From contig NZ_CP053381.1 of NCBI RefSeq assembly GCF_017868775.1, positions 2,542,001-2,606,000 on the forward strand: DNA of 64,000 bases, given 5' to 3'. A program made the position numbers and the translations under genes. Each line of letters starts with the position of its first letter. Positions within the stretch are counted from its first letter, which is position 1. Shown here in pieces: positions 37,661 to 46,294 of the stretch. Origin of the DNA: Billgrantia sulfidoxydans (lineage in GTDB: Bacteria > Pseudomonadota > Gammaproteobacteria > Pseudomonadales > Halomonadaceae). The notes under the pieces were generated by a model. The model made no database searches. It was not told the origin of the DNA and worked only from the letters and a program-made list of their open reading frames with translations.

Positions 37661-38326
37661 ATGAGCGAGGCGATCACTCGCGAGATGATGGCGCAGCGGT
37701 TTCGCAGTTTCCTGCCGGTGGTGGTCGATCTGGAAACCGGAGGGTTCAGCGCGGAGCGCGACGCCATTCTCGAAATCGCCGCCGTGACGCTGACCATGGA
37801 CTCCGAAGGCAACCTGATGCCCGACGCGACCTACGCATACCATGTGCAACCCTTCACCGGGGCCAACGTCGAGCAGTCGGCGCTCGATTTCACCGGCATC
37901 AAGCTCGACGACCCGCTACGCCAGCGCGTAGCACTCTCCGAGGCAGAGGCGCTGGGCGAGATCTTTCGTCCGGTGCGCAAGGCGATCAAGGCCTATGGCT
38001 GCACCCGCGCCATACTGGTGGGCCACAACGCCGCCTTCGATCATGGTTTCCTCAATGCCGCGGTCAATCGCTGCGGTATCAAGCGCAATCCCTTCCACCC
38101 CTTTTCGAGCTTCGACACCGCCAGCCTGGCGGGCCTGGTCTACGGCCAGACGGTCCTCGCCCGCGCCTGCCGCGCGGCGGGCATCCCCTTCGACAATCAG
38201 GAAGCCCACTCGGCACGCTACGATACCGAACGTACCGCGGAGCTGTTCTGTGCCATCGTCAACCGCTACAAGGATCTGGGTGGCTGGGCGCTGGCGCAGC
38301 GCGAACAGGGCCTCGAAGACATCTAG
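37661..38326 (+). CDS. rnt: Ribonuclease T
   Basis: A 221-residue DEDDh 3'-5' exoribonuclease that trims tRNA and other small RNA ends. Motifs are VVDLETGGF (Exo I), [14 protein letters not shown] (Exo II), and [15 protein letters not shown] (Exo III with His and Asp). The basic nucleic-acid-binding patch and size agree with E. coli RNase T (215). Start: ATG at 37661 after GGAGAGG. Divergent from argG. Confidence 0.96.
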   Translation: MSEAITREMMAQRFRSFLPVVVDLETGGFSAERDAILEIAAVTLTMDSEGNLMPDATYAYHVQPFTGANVEQSALDFTGIKLDDPLRQRVALSEAEALGEIFRPVRKAIKAYGCTRAILVGHNAAFDHGFLNAAVNRCGIKRNPFHPFSSFDTASLAGLVYGQTVLARACRAAGIPFDNQEAHSARYDTERTAELFCAIVNRYKDLGGWALAQREQGLEDI

Positions 38327-38368
38327 TCGAGCACTGTCGAATGCCGGCGAGGCCCTGCCGGGCCCGGC

Positions 38369-39010
38369 TCAATGCCGGGTGCCGGTGTCCTGCTCCCAGC
38401 CGGCGGGCAGGTCGAGGTCGTCCTCGCCTGGCGCACCGCCAACCCCCGGCTTGTCGATGATCTGCACGGTGCTGGCGTGCAGCCCCTCCTCGCCCTCGTC
38501 GGGCTCGAAGCGCACCCGGGTGCCCACGGTCAGGCGCTTGAAGTCGTCGTGCAGCACCGAGTTCCTGTGAAAGTAGAACTCTTCGCCGCTGAGGCTCTTG
38601 AGAAAGCCGTAGCCATCCTTCTCGAACAGGCGCACCACCGTCGCCACCGGCGGAATCGGCTCGTCGTTGTGCTGCTTGACCTTGCCATCGCGCTTCGCCG
38701 TCTGCTTCTTGAGCTGCTTCTCCATCGCCTCGAAGGCGTTGCGAATGATCGGGCGCAGCTGGACCTGGGGGTCGGTGACCTTGTCGCTCTTTTCGGCCAC
38801 GAGTTCGCCCTTGGCGGGTAGCGACACCTCGACCAGGGCGCGATACGGGTTGCCCGTCTTGTGGGGGTTCTGGGTCTGTTCGATGGTGACACGGCAGGAG
38901 ACGATGTCGCGGCTGAATTGCTCGAGCTTGGCCACGCGCGACCTGACGTACTCGTCGATCCATGCGGAGCGTGATACGTGCTGGTAGGTGATCTCCAAGG
39001 GTGTCTGCAT
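38369..39010 (-). CDS. HPF/RaiA ribosome-associated domain fused to a cold-shock domain
   Basis: A 213-residue protein. Residues 1-~105 form a ribosome hibernation factor domain of the RaiA/HPF type (MQTPLEITYQHVS, VTIEQTQNPHKTGNPYRALVEV). Residues ~125-190 form a cold-shock S1-like domain with RNP1 GYGFLKS and RNP2-like EFYFHRN. The acidic C-terminus follows. Start: ATG at 39010 after GGGAGGAG; the seven-codon extension is unlikely. It probably binds the ribosome decoding region and RNA under stress; the family exists in proteobacteria but its role is little studied. Confidence 0.9.
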   Translation of the reverse strand: MQTPLEITYQHVSRSAWIDEYVRSRVAKLEQFSRDIVSCRVTIEQTQNPHKTGNPYRALVEVSLPAKGELVAEKSDKVTDPQVQLRPIIRNAFEAMEKQLKKQTAKRDGKVKQHNDEPIPPVATVVRLFEKDGYGFLKSLSGEEFYFHRNSVLHDDFKRLTVGTRVRFEPDEGEEGLHASTVQIIDKPGVGGAPGEDDLDLPAGWEQDTGTRH

Positions 39011-39150
39011 CTCTCCTCCCTGGCAGTGCATGCCTGAATCCGTTTCGGCCTTTCGGCTTCAGCGTGGTCATGCCCGCGGGGGATTTCAAACCCGTTGCTT
39101 CGTCATTTGGTTTCCCAACGTATCAGGCCCGTGGCGGCGGTCTGGAATCG

Positions 39151-39184
39151 ACAAGGCCCGCGAAGCGGAGCTCGCGGGCCTTGT
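39151..39184 (-). terminator. 12-bp stem hairpin downstream of grxD
   Basis: ACAAGGCCCGCG at 39151-39162 pairs exactly with CGCGGGCCTTGT at 39173-39184 across a 10-base loop, starting 22 bases past the grxD stop. No U-tract follows, so termination or 3'-end protection are both possible. Confidence 0.6.
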
Positions 39185-39206
39185 CGGGGCGTCGTGCGGA
39201 AGCGGA

Positions 39207-39557
39207 TCAGGCTTCGCCGCCCTCCTCCTTGGCCTTGGCGCGTGCCGCCGCGTCCTTGATCAGCTTCTCCAGCTCACCGCTCTGGTACAGCTCGCCGACG
39301 ATGTCGCAGCCGCCCACCAGCTCGCCTTCCACCCACAGCTGGGGAAACGTCGGCCAGTTGGCATACTTCGGCAGCTCGGCGCGAATGTCCGGGTTGTCGA
39401 GCACGTTGACGAAGGCGAAGCGCTCGCCGCAGGACATCAGGGCCTGAACGGTCTGGGCAGAGAAGCCACACTGGGGCAGCTGGGGCGTGCCCTTCATGTA
39501 GATCAGGATGGGATTTTCGCTGATCTGGCGCTGGATATTCTCGAGGGTAGTGCTCAT
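39207..39557 (-). CDS. grxD: Monothiol glutaredoxin GrxD
   Basis: A 116-residue monothiol glutaredoxin with the CGFS active site at Cys30, the position seen in E. coli Grx4. The glutathione-binding features WPTFPQLWVEGELVGG and GGCDIV are present. Such proteins bind and hand over 2Fe-2S clusters with BolA partners. Start: ATG at 39557 (MSTTLENIQ). The C-terminal tail is short and charged. Divergent from argF. Confidence 0.97.
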   Translation of the reverse strand: MSTTLENIQRQISENPILIYMKGTPQLPQCGFSAQTVQALMSCGERFAFVNVLDNPDIRAELPKYANWPTFPQLWVEGELVGGCDIVGELYQSGELEKLIKDAAARAKAKEEGGEA

Positions 39558-39718
39558 GTGCGCTCCAGGTTGGATCGTGAATGCCGAGGCTGCCGGGCCA
39601 ATACCCAAGCACCACGCTCGGCCTTTCTCTCTTTGCCCTCATTCTACTGATGACGGGCGAATTGCGCATCCCCCGCCGGCTGGATAGGATGGTGGTTTTT
39701 TCGCGCGGAGAGATCGCC

Positions 39719-40639
39719 ATGGCGACACGCCACTTCCTGACCCTGCTGGACCTGAGCCCCGAAGAGCTGCACTACCTCGTCCAGCGCGCCATCACGATCA
39801 AGAACCGTCTGCGTGCCCAGGGGCCGAGCTACGCCCCGTTCGCCAACCGCACGCTGGCGATGATCTTCGAGAAATCCTCGACGCGCACCCGAGTCTCGTT
39901 CGAAACGGCCATGGCTCACTTCGGCGGCCATGCGCTGTTCCTTTCGCCCAGGGATACCCAGCTCGGCCGCGGCGAGCCGATCGAGGATACCGCCCGGGTG
40001 CTGGCGGAGATGGTCGACATCGTGATGATCCGCACCTTCTCCCACGCAGGCCTCGAGACCTACGCCGCCGCCAGCGCGGTGCCGGTGATCAATGCGCTCT
40101 CCGACGACTACCACCCCTGCCAGCTGCTGGCCGACGTGATGACCTGGACCGAGCTGCGCGGCAGCGTGCGCGGACGCACGGCGGTGTGGATCGGCGACGG
40201 CAACAACATGTGCCATTCGTGGATCAACGCCGCGCGCCAGTTCGACTTCCAGCTGCGCGTATGCTGCCCCGAGGGCTACGAGCCGCGCCAGGACATCCTC
40301 GCCGCCGCCGGCGATCGGGTCACGCTGCTGCGCGACCCGAACGAGGCCGTCGTCGGCGCCGACCTGGTGACGACCGATGTCTGGGCCTCGATGGGCCAGG
40401 AGGAGGAGCAGGCCAAGCGCGAAGCCGATTTCGCCGGCTTCCAGGTCAGCGAGGCCATGCTGGACCGTGCCAAGCCCGACGTGCTGTTCCTGCATTGCCT
40501 GCCCGCCCATCGCGGCGAGGAGATCAGCGAGACTCTGCTCGACGACCCGCGAGCCGTGGTCTGGCAGGAGGCCGGCAACCGCCTGCACGCCCAGAAGGCA
40601 CTGATCGAGTTCCTGCTGCTGGGCCGGGTCGACCACTGA
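39719..40639 (+). CDS. argF: Ornithine carbamoyltransferase
   Basis: A 306-residue anabolic enzyme making citrulline from ornithine and carbamoyl phosphate. The carbamoyl phosphate loop STRTR is at residues 54-58. [10 protein letters not shown] carries the HPxQ motif, and [12 protein letters not shown] the ornithine-binding HCLP motif. Start: ATG at 39719 after GGAGAG; an upstream in-frame start at 39581 would overlap the divergent control region. Convergent with motB. Confidence 0.97.
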   Translation: MATRHFLTLLDLSPEELHYLVQRAITIKNRLRAQGPSYAPFANRTLAMIFEKSSTRTRVSFETAMAHFGGHALFLSPRDTQLGRGEPIEDTARVLAEMVDIVMIRTFSHAGLETYAAASAVPVINALSDDYHPCQLLADVMTWTELRGSVRGRTAVWIGDGNNMCHSWINAARQFDFQLRVCCPEGYEPRQDILAAAGDRVTLLRDPNEAVVGADLVTTDVWASMGQEEEQAKREADFAGFQVSEAMLDRAKPDVLFLHCLPAHRGEEISETLLDDPRAVVWQEAGNRLHAQKALIEFLLLGRVDH

Positions 40640-40658
40640 GGCCCGCCCAAGGCTCGTT

Positions 40659-41348
40659 CTAGCTGCCGCCCACCGCCTGCTGATGCAGCAACAGCTCGAC
40701 GCGGCGGTTGGCGGCCCGCCCTTCGGGCGTCGCGTTGCTGACCAGGGGGCGCGTCTCGGCATAGCCCACCGCGCGCAGCCGCTCGGCCGGCAGGCCCTGG
40801 TCGGCCAGATAGCGCAACACGGCGATGGCGCGCCCCGAGGAGAGCTCCCAGTTCGACGGGAAGCGGGAGCTGGCGATGGGGATGCTGTCGGTGTGCCCCT
40901 CCACGGAGATCTCTCCCTCGAAGGAGACGAGGATGTCGCGCAGCCGGCTCAGCACCTCGCGCCCTTGCCCCGTAAGGACGGCCTGGCCGCTGTCGAACAG
41001 CAGATTGTCGTCGATGCGCAGGGTGATGCCCTGCTGCCCCTCGGTCACGCTCACCCCTTCGATCTCGAGCCCGGGGAAACGCGGCTCTAGGCCATCGTGG
41101 CGCGGCTTGAGCCCCGTCCCCGCCACCATGCGGGCGGCGGCTTCGGCCTGCGGCGTCACCCGTGCCGATGTCTCGCCGCCCTGGCGGCTGCCCTCGATGG
41201 CCTGGCCGTTGCCGGCCAGCGAGAGCAGCAGCACGAACAACGTGATCAGCAGCGTCAGCACGTCCAGATAGCTCACCAGCCAGCCCTCCCCCTCGCCGAC
41301 TTCGACGGCGGGAGGATGCAGCACGTCGCGCGTGCTGCGATCAAGCAT
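40659..41348 (-). CDS. motB: Flagellar motor stator protein MotB (PomB type)
   Basis: A 229-residue stator subunit. The single N-terminal membrane helix carries the ion-binding Asp in SYLDVLTLLITLFVLL; a plug and linker region and an OmpA-C peptidoglycan-binding domain follow (EGHTDSIPIASSRFPSNWELSSGRA). Start: ATG at 41348, after GGGGAGGCG located inside the end of motA; the two genes overlap by eight bases. The ion used (H+ or Na+) cannot be fixed from this sequence alone. Confidence 0.95.
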   Translation of the reverse strand: MLDRSTRDVLHPPAVEVGEGEGWLVSYLDVLTLLITLFVLLLSLAGNGQAIEGSRQGGETSARVTPQAEAAARMVAGTGLKPRHDGLEPRFPGLEIEGVSVTEGQQGITLRIDDNLLFDSGQAVLTGQGREVLSRLRDILVSFEGEISVEGHTDSIPIASSRFPSNWELSSGRAIAVLRYLADQGLPAERLRAVGYAETRPLVSNATPEGRAANRRVELLLHQQAVGGS

Positions 41349-42159
41349 TCTGCGCCTCCCCATCGGGGGCTTCGCGCTTGGTCACTTCGGGGTCGCGGAT
41401 CTCGTCGTGGTAGTTGGCGACGAAGGAGTTGAGTGTCTCTTCGATGAAGGACGGCAGACGACGCTTGGTGATCAGCGAGATGCCCTCGAGCACCATGTTC
41501 ATGGCGATCAGGCGCTCCTCGGTGCGTCGCTCGAGCTTCACGGCGATCGGCTTGAACACCAGGTTGGCCAGCAGGATGCCATAGAAGGTCGTCAGCAACG
41601 CCACCGCCATGCGCGGGCCGATGACGTGCAGGTCGCCCGACTCCATCACCTCGAGCATATTGACCAGCCCGACCAGGGTGCCGATCATGCCGAAGGCCGG
41701 GGCATAGGTGGCCATGGTGCGGAAGATCTGCGCTTCGGCATGCTCGCGCGCCTTGAGCCGGGCGATGCGCCAGCGCAGCAGGTCGAAGATCTCCTCCTCC
41801 TTGGTATTGGCGATGACCAGCTGGATGCCGGTGCGCAGGAAAGGATTGCGCGCTTTCTCCAGTGCCGCCTCGACGGCCCGCACGTCGCCCTTGAACCACA
41901 GCCGCGAGATGTCCACCAGTTCCTTGATGTCGTCGCGCATGTAGGTGTTCTCCCGGCGGAACACCAGGCCCACCAGGCGCACTACCCGCAGGACTTCCCT
42001 CAGCGGATAGCTGATGAAGGTGGCCGCCATGGTCCCGGCCAGCACGATGGCCAGGCCCGGCAGGTTGATGAAGCTCTGCGGCGACTCGGCGGTAAAGAAC
42101 AGCACGCTGACCAGCAGCACGATGCTGGCAAACATGCCGATGATGGTTGAAGGGTTCAT
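41341..42159 (-). CDS. motA: Flagellar motor stator protein MotA (PomA type)
   Basis: A 272-residue stator protein with four membrane segments (two near the start, two near residues ~150-205) and a large cytoplasmic loop holding the rotor-contacting charged residues. The family core ATYAPAFGMIGTLVGLVNML and LTTFYGILLANLVFKP is clear. It forms the 5:2 ion channel with MotB. First gene of the motAB operon, transcribed from an excellent sigma-28 promoter 41 bases upstream of the ATG. Confidence 0.95.
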   Translation of the reverse strand: MNPSTIIGMFASIVLLVSVLFFTAESPQSFINLPGLAIVLAGTMAATFISYPLREVLRVVRLVGLVFRRENTYMRDDIKELVDISRLWFKGDVRAVEAALEKARNPFLRTGIQLVIANTKEEEIFDLLRWRIARLKAREHAEAQIFRTMATYAPAFGMIGTLVGLVNMLEVMESGDLHVIGPRMAVALLTTFYGILLANLVFKPIAVKLERRTEERLIAMNMVLEGISLITKRRLPSFIEETLNSFVANYHDEIRDPEVTKREAPDGEAQNA

Positions 42160-42199
42160 GCAAGCTCCTGAAAAGGCGGGGCATCGAGCCTAGTGAAAA

Positions 42200-42226
42200 A
42201 TATCGGCCATGGGCGTGGCCACTTTA
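42200..42226 (-). promoter_or_regulatory. Sigma-28 (FliA) promoter for motAB
   Basis: On the minus strand: TAAA (42223-42226), 15 bases, GCCGATAT (42200-42207), one base from the consensus TAAA-N15-GCCGATAA. It gives a leader of about 35 bases to motA. Confidence 0.8.
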
Positions 42227-42284
42227 GCCACGAAGGGGAAAGGCCGGCACCGGGTTGACCCAGGTCAAACTTTTCGCCCCCTGC

Positions 42285-42311
42285 TAAAGTTTCGGCAATC
42301 GCCGCCGATAC
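42285..42311 (+). promoter_or_regulatory. Sigma-28 (FliA) promoter for the EAL gene
   Basis: TAAA at 42285-42288, 15 bases, GCCGATAC at 42304-42311, one base from consensus and in CTAAAGTT context. It points away from the motAB promoter; the leader to the ATG at 42471 is about 150 bases. Confidence 0.75.
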
Positions 42312-42470
42312 GATAGCCATGAGATCCTTGTCGGCACCAGGCCCTTCGGTCGGGCCTGCCGAGGGCGGCACAGGGGGTTGGCCCTCGCCTGGCCAACGAG
42401 CGATTCCGGCGGCGGCCAGGACGCCTCCGTGAGCACCCCGTTGGCCAGCCGCGACCAGACAGGAGTAGCC

Positions 42471-43244
42471 ATGCAACGATGCGCCGAGAGGGAAGGATGC
42501 TGCGAACGCTGTGAGGGGCCGCTGCCGTTCGCTTTTACCATGGCCTTCCAACCCATCGTCGACCTTGCCTCGGCCAGCATCACCACCTACGAGGCGCTGG
42601 TGAGAGGGCCGGCTGGCGAATCGGCGGCCAGCATCCTGGACCAGGTCACGCCTCGGCTGCTGTATCGCTTCGACCAGGCATGCCGAATCCGCGCCATCCA
42701 GCTCGCCAGCCGTCTCGGCATGCGCGAGAGCCTGTCGATCAACTTCCTGCCCAACGCGGTCTACGAGCCCACGGCCTGCATCCAGGCGACGCTGGCGATT
42801 TCCGAACAGGTCGGCTGGCCGGCCGAGCGGCTGGTCTTCGAGGTCACAGAGATCGAAAGGGTGCAGGGCCAGCATTTGCGCAACATCATCGAGGCCTATC
42901 GCAACATGGGCTTCAAGACCGCGCTGGATGACTTCGGCAACGGCTTCGCCAACCTCGACCTGCTGGTGGAACTCGAGCCCGACCGGCTCAAGATCGACCG
43001 CGCGCTGGTGATGCACTGCGACAGCGATACGCGCCGCCAGGCCATCCTGCGTGCCGTCGTCACGCTGGCGCGGGAACTGGATGTCGACCTGGTGGCTGAA
43101 GGCGTGGAGACCCGTGCCGAGGCCTTGTGGCTTGCACGAGGCGGCATTACCCAGCAGCAAGGCTTCTTCTATGCCCGCCCCGGCCTCGAGGCATTGACCC
43201 ACGGCCTCGAGCCGACGCTCGCGACGTTGCAACGGGCCATCTAG
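42471..43244 (+). CDS. Stand-alone EAL-domain c-di-GMP phosphodiesterase
   Basis: A 257-residue soluble protein made almost wholly of an EAL domain. EAL is at residues 41-43 in YEALVRG, with INFLPNAVY, the loop-6 DDFGNGFAN, KIDR and AEGVET, so the metal and catalytic Lys and Glu positions look intact. The first 14 residues hold four cysteines (4, 10, 11, 14). Start: ATG at 42471 after CAGGAG. A sigma-28 promoter and the size are shared with E. coli PdeH (YhjH), which keeps c-di-GMP low so that flagella rotate; an equivalent role is inferred. Confidence 0.9.
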   Translation: MQRCAEREGCCERCEGPLPFAFTMAFQPIVDLASASITTYEALVRGPAGESAASILDQVTPRLLYRFDQACRIRAIQLASRLGMRESLSINFLPNAVYEPTACIQATLAISEQVGWPAERLVFEVTEIERVQGQHLRNIIEAYRNMGFKTALDDFGNGFANLDLLVELEPDRLKIDRALVMHCDSDTRRQAILRAVVTLARELDVDLVAEGVETRAEALWLARGGITQQQGFFYARPGLEALTHGLEPTLATLQRAI

Positions 43245-43327
43245 AGTAAGCGGTTCGAACACGTTCATGTCAGCCTGAAACTTGAGAAATTTCCGAGTGC
43301 ATCGCACTCAGCACGGAGCCAAGCAGC

Positions 43328-44530
43328 ATGCCTGAGCCAAGGGACCCCGATCCTTTCACCGTCGCGCTTCAGCCAATTCACGATGCCAGCCATCATCACG
43401 TCGCGGATCGCCTGGTCTACACCCGGCACACCGACAGCGAAACCGAGGACGTCATGGCCGCCACCGCCAGGGCGCTGGCCAGCGCCGTCTATGAACTTGG
43501 CGATGGCGGCCTGCTGGGCGACAGGACACTGTTCGTCGACCTGCCGCTGGAGTGGCTCGAGCGCCCCGAACTGCTGCCTACGCCGGCCCCGCGCCTGGCG
43601 CTGGGCATGGCCGGGGCGCACACGGTCACCGCCGAACTGCTCGCACGCCTGGACGATATCCGCGAACGCGGCTACCGGGTCATCGTATCGTCCCGCCTGC
43701 TGAAGCAGGACCCCGAGGCCATGCTCGACCGCTGCGACATCATCGCGCTCACCTCGCCGCGGGACCTCGACGATGCGACCCTGGAGCGGCTCCCGGGGCG
43801 CAACGTCAAGCTGCTGGTCGAGAACCTCGACAGCCGCGAAGAGCTGGAGCGCTACCAGGCGATGGGCTGCGATTACTATCACGGCCACTACCTCGCTAAA
43901 CCCAGCTTCATCGCCTCGGCTCCGCGGGGCCGCCATGGCAACCGTGCCGCCCAGATCCGCCTGATTCGTGCCCTCTACGAGGACAACCAGGACCTCAACC
44001 GCCTCCACGAACTGGTCGTGCAGGTACCCCACCTGCACGTGGCCATCCTGCGCCGGGCCAACTCGAGCTATTTCCACCGCGGCGGCAAGGAGGTCGACCT
44101 GCATCGCGCGGTCCAGCTCCTGGGGCTCATCGAGCTTCGCCGGTTGATCCTGACGCTGACGCTCGCCAGCCTGCAGCCCACGTCGCGCATCGTGTTGCGC
44201 ATGGCGCTGATCCGCGCCTTCATGTGCCGCAACCTGGCGGCCCCCTTCCCCACCCTCGACTCCGAGGATGCCTTCACCACCGGCCTGTTCTCGATGATGG
44301 ATGCCCTGCTGGAGGAGGACCGCAACACCCTGCTCGAACACCTGCCGCTCGGGCAGCCGATCATCGAGGCCCTCAAGCACCGGAGCGGCCCCCTCGGTGC
44401 CGTGCTGACCCTGTGCGAGAATCACGAGCGCCAGATCGAGGAAGCCATCGATGACGTGCCCGCCGACCAGCTTCATGCCTGCTACATGAATGCGCTGGAG
44501 AGCACCAAGGCGCTGATGGAAAATCTTTAA
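43328..44530 (+). CDS. HDOD-domain protein with degenerate EAL-like N-terminus (YuxH-like)
   Basis: A 400-residue protein. Residues 1-~195 resemble an EAL fold lacking the catalytic motifs (ALQPIHDASHHHVADRLVYTR, then MGCDYYHGHYLAKP at the end). Residues ~200-395 form an HDOD domain (LVVQVPHLHVAILRRANS, DLHRAVQLLGLIELRRLIL). Proteins of this build (YuxH, CdgJ) influence motility without phosphodiesterase activity. A small hairpin (GAGTGC/GCACTC, 43295-43309) precedes the GGAG site. The stop overlaps the convergent fliA stop by two bases. Confidence 0.88.
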   Translation: MPEPRDPDPFTVALQPIHDASHHHVADRLVYTRHTDSETEDVMAATARALASAVYELGDGGLLGDRTLFVDLPLEWLERPELLPTPAPRLALGMAGAHTVTAELLARLDDIRERGYRVIVSSRLLKQDPEAMLDRCDIIALTSPRDLDDATLERLPGRNVKLLVENLDSREELERYQAMGCDYYHGHYLAKPSFIASAPRGRHGNRAAQIRLIRALYEDNQDLNRLHELVVQVPHLHVAILRRANSSYFHRGGKEVDLHRAVQLLGLIELRRLILTLTLASLQPTSRIVLRMALIRAFMCRNLAAPFPTLDSEDAFTTGLFSMMDALLEEDRNTLLEHLPLGQPIIEALKHRSGPLGAVLTLCENHERQIEEAIDDVPADQLHACYMNALESTKALMENL

Positions 44531-45231
44531 TCGTGTTCTGCCAGGCGCGCCCGCAGACGGCTCACCGCCTGGCTGTGCAACTGGCAGACCCGAGATTCGG
44601 TCACGCCCAGCACGACGCCGATCTCCTTGAGGTTGAGCTCCTCCTGGTAGTACAGCGCCATCAGCAGCTTTTCGCGCTCGGGAAGCGCCTCGATGCCCTC
44701 GGCGAGTTGCCGGCGCTTCTCCTCGTCGATGAGCATGCGGTAGGGCGTGTCGATCGAGGCGTCCTCGATCCCGGGCTCGACCCCTTCGGCCATCAGCGCC
44801 TCGAAGGGAAGCAGGTGCCCGCTGTTGGTATCGCTGAGCAGTTGGCGATACTCCTCCAGCCCCATGTCGAGTTCACCGGCGATCTCGGTCTCCTCGGCGG
44901 GGCGTCCCAGCGACTGCTCCAGACGCCGCACCGCCTCGTCGACCGCCCGGGCGTTGCGCCTGACGCTGCGTGGCAGCCAGTCCCGGCTGCGCAGCTCATC
45001 GAGCATGGCGCCGCGAATGCGCTGGCTGGCGAAGGTGGCAAAGCTGGCCCCCTGGCTCGCATCGAAGCGGCCCATGGCCTCGAGCAGCCCCACCGTACCG
45101 GCCTGAATCAGGTCGTCGAGTTCGATGCTCGACGGTAGCCGAACCTGCATGGAAAGCGCCTGGCGCCTCACCAGCGGCAGGTACTCATCCAGCAGGTCCG
45201 CCTGTTCGATCTTGCCTCGTGCTGTGTACAT
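44527..45231 (-). CDS. fliA: RNA polymerase sigma-28 factor FliA
   Basis: A 234-residue flagellar sigma factor. Region 2 contains LDDLIQAGTVGLLEAMGRFD and FATFASQRIRGAMLDELR, region 3 the short flagellar form, and region 4 KEIGVVLGVTESRVCQLHSQAVSRLR. It directs late flagellar and chemotaxis genes from TAAA-N15-GCCGATAA promoters, several of which are found in this window. I prefer the ATG at 45231 (MYTARGK); a GTG at 45261 is also open. Last gene of the flhBAF-flhE-fliA run. Confidence 0.95.
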   Translation of the reverse strand: MYTARGKIEQADLLDEYLPLVRRQALSMQVRLPSSIELDDLIQAGTVGLLEAMGRFDASQGASFATFASQRIRGAMLDELRSRDWLPRSVRRNARAVDEAVRRLEQSLGRPAEETEIAGELDMGLEEYRQLLSDTNSGHLLPFEALMAEGVEPGIEDASIDTPYRMLIDEEKRRQLAEGIEALPEREKLLMALYYQEELNLKEIGVVLGVTESRVCQLHSQAVSRLRARLAEHD

Positions 45232-45287
45232 GCGCTTGCTCTCACGGCTGACGATTCCCACGAGCGTCGACTCGCGCGCTCGACGGG

Positions 45288-45707
45288 TCAGGGGCGTGGC
45301 AGATGCTCATGGTTGACGATCACCTGCAGCCCCTGCAGGGTCGCGGCACGCTGCCGGCGATCCTGAAGGGAAAACTGAAAATAGAGTGGCGTATCCGCCG
45401 GCAGGCCCGCCAGGCCGTCGGTCTGTCCCCGTGGCCCCGGTAGACGCAGGCAGCTGCCCGGATGGCACAGCCAGGCATTCACCGCGCTGCCGACCGGCGG
45501 CTGGTAGTGCCAGCCGACCCGCCCCATCACTTGGCCACTGGCCAGCTCCGGCGAGGGCGGCAGCAAGGCAGCGGAAGCCATCGGACGGTCGGCAGTGGCC
45601 ACCAGCAGCGAGGGGGCGGAGGCGACCCAGCTGCCGCTGGCCTGCGCGCCCCCCAGCCAGCCACCGAGCGCGATGGCCGCGAGCCAGTGACTCGCTCGAG
45701 GTATCAT
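45288..45707 (-). CDS. flhE: Flagellar protein FlhE
   Basis: A 139-residue periplasmic protein with a signal peptide cleaved after AQASG. The family pattern is present: W-H-Y-x-P, AWLCHPGSCLRLPGPRG with the conserved Cys pair, TPLYFQF, and LQGLQVIVNHEH near the end. In enterics flhE follows flhBA and guards the export gate against proton leak. Here it comes after flhF and an unknown gene, overlapping the latter by four bases. Confidence 0.85.
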   Translation of the reverse strand: MIPRASHWLAAIALGGWLGGAQASGSWVASAPSLLVATADRPMASAALLPPSPELASGQVMGRVGWHYQPPVGSAVNAWLCHPGSCLRLPGPRGQTDGLAGLPADTPLYFQFSLQDRRQRAATLQGLQVIVNHEHLPRP

Positions 45708-46294
45708 CGCGCCAATACCAGCAGTTCGATGTCGAAATAAGCCTCTGCCACATACTGCAGATTGGCCAATAGGCCCTGTCGCCCCACCCCGGGCGGATGC
45801 ACGGCGAGCAGCCGCCGAGGCCCGCCCTGCTCGGCTATCTGCTTGAGCAGACGGTAGCCACGGCGAAATGCCTCGAGATCGTCATCCACCCACAGCGCCC
45901 AGTGCGACTGCTGGGTCGCCAGCACGGGCAGGTGTGGGCTGCTGATGGGCAGCGCCACGATGCGCCAGGCGCGGGGGTCACCCACCCATCGCCGCCCCTC
46001 GCGGGCCCAACTTTCCAGCAGCTCGGTCACCCTGGCAGTGTGCCGCTCGGCGGTCCCCGGCAGGCCCAGCACCATCAGCGTCACCCCCTGGACGCTGGCG
46101 GCCGGGCGTGACGGCGCGGTGGCGGCACGCCCGGGGGCTGGCTTGGCCGCCGCACGGGCCATGGCCGGCGGCGGTGTCGCGCCGCCGTCGCCCCTGGCCG
46201 CCAACTCGACCAGCATCTCGGCCACATGTGCCGGGCACTCCTGCGACTCACCGTTCGCCCACTGGCGCAGCCCTGCGGCCTGGTCCCATCCCAT
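45704..46294 (-). CDS. Unknown protein in the FlhG/FleN position
   Basis: A 196-residue protein I cannot assign. It has an Ala and Pro-rich linker at about residues 40-65 and an alpha/beta region after it (GVTLMVLGLPGTAERHTARVTELLESWA, then WALWVDDDLEAFRRGYRLLKQI and RLLAVHPPGVGRQGLLANLQYVAE). No Walker A motif is present. Its ATG abuts the flhF stop with zero spacing, and its end overlaps flhE by four bases, so it is surely co-translated with flagellar genes. The ParA-like FlhG, normally encoded between flhF and fliA, is absent; this gene could be a degenerate or unrelated replacement. Confidence 0.7.
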   Translation of the reverse strand: MGWDQAAGLRQWANGESQECPAHVAEMLVELAARGDGGATPPPAMARAAAKPAPGRAATAPSRPAASVQGVTLMVLGLPGTAERHTARVTELLESWAREGRRWVGDPRAWRIVALPISSPHLPVLATQQSHWALWVDDDLEAFRRGYRLLKQIAEQGGPRRLLAVHPPGVGRQGLLANLQYVAEAYFDIELLVLAR

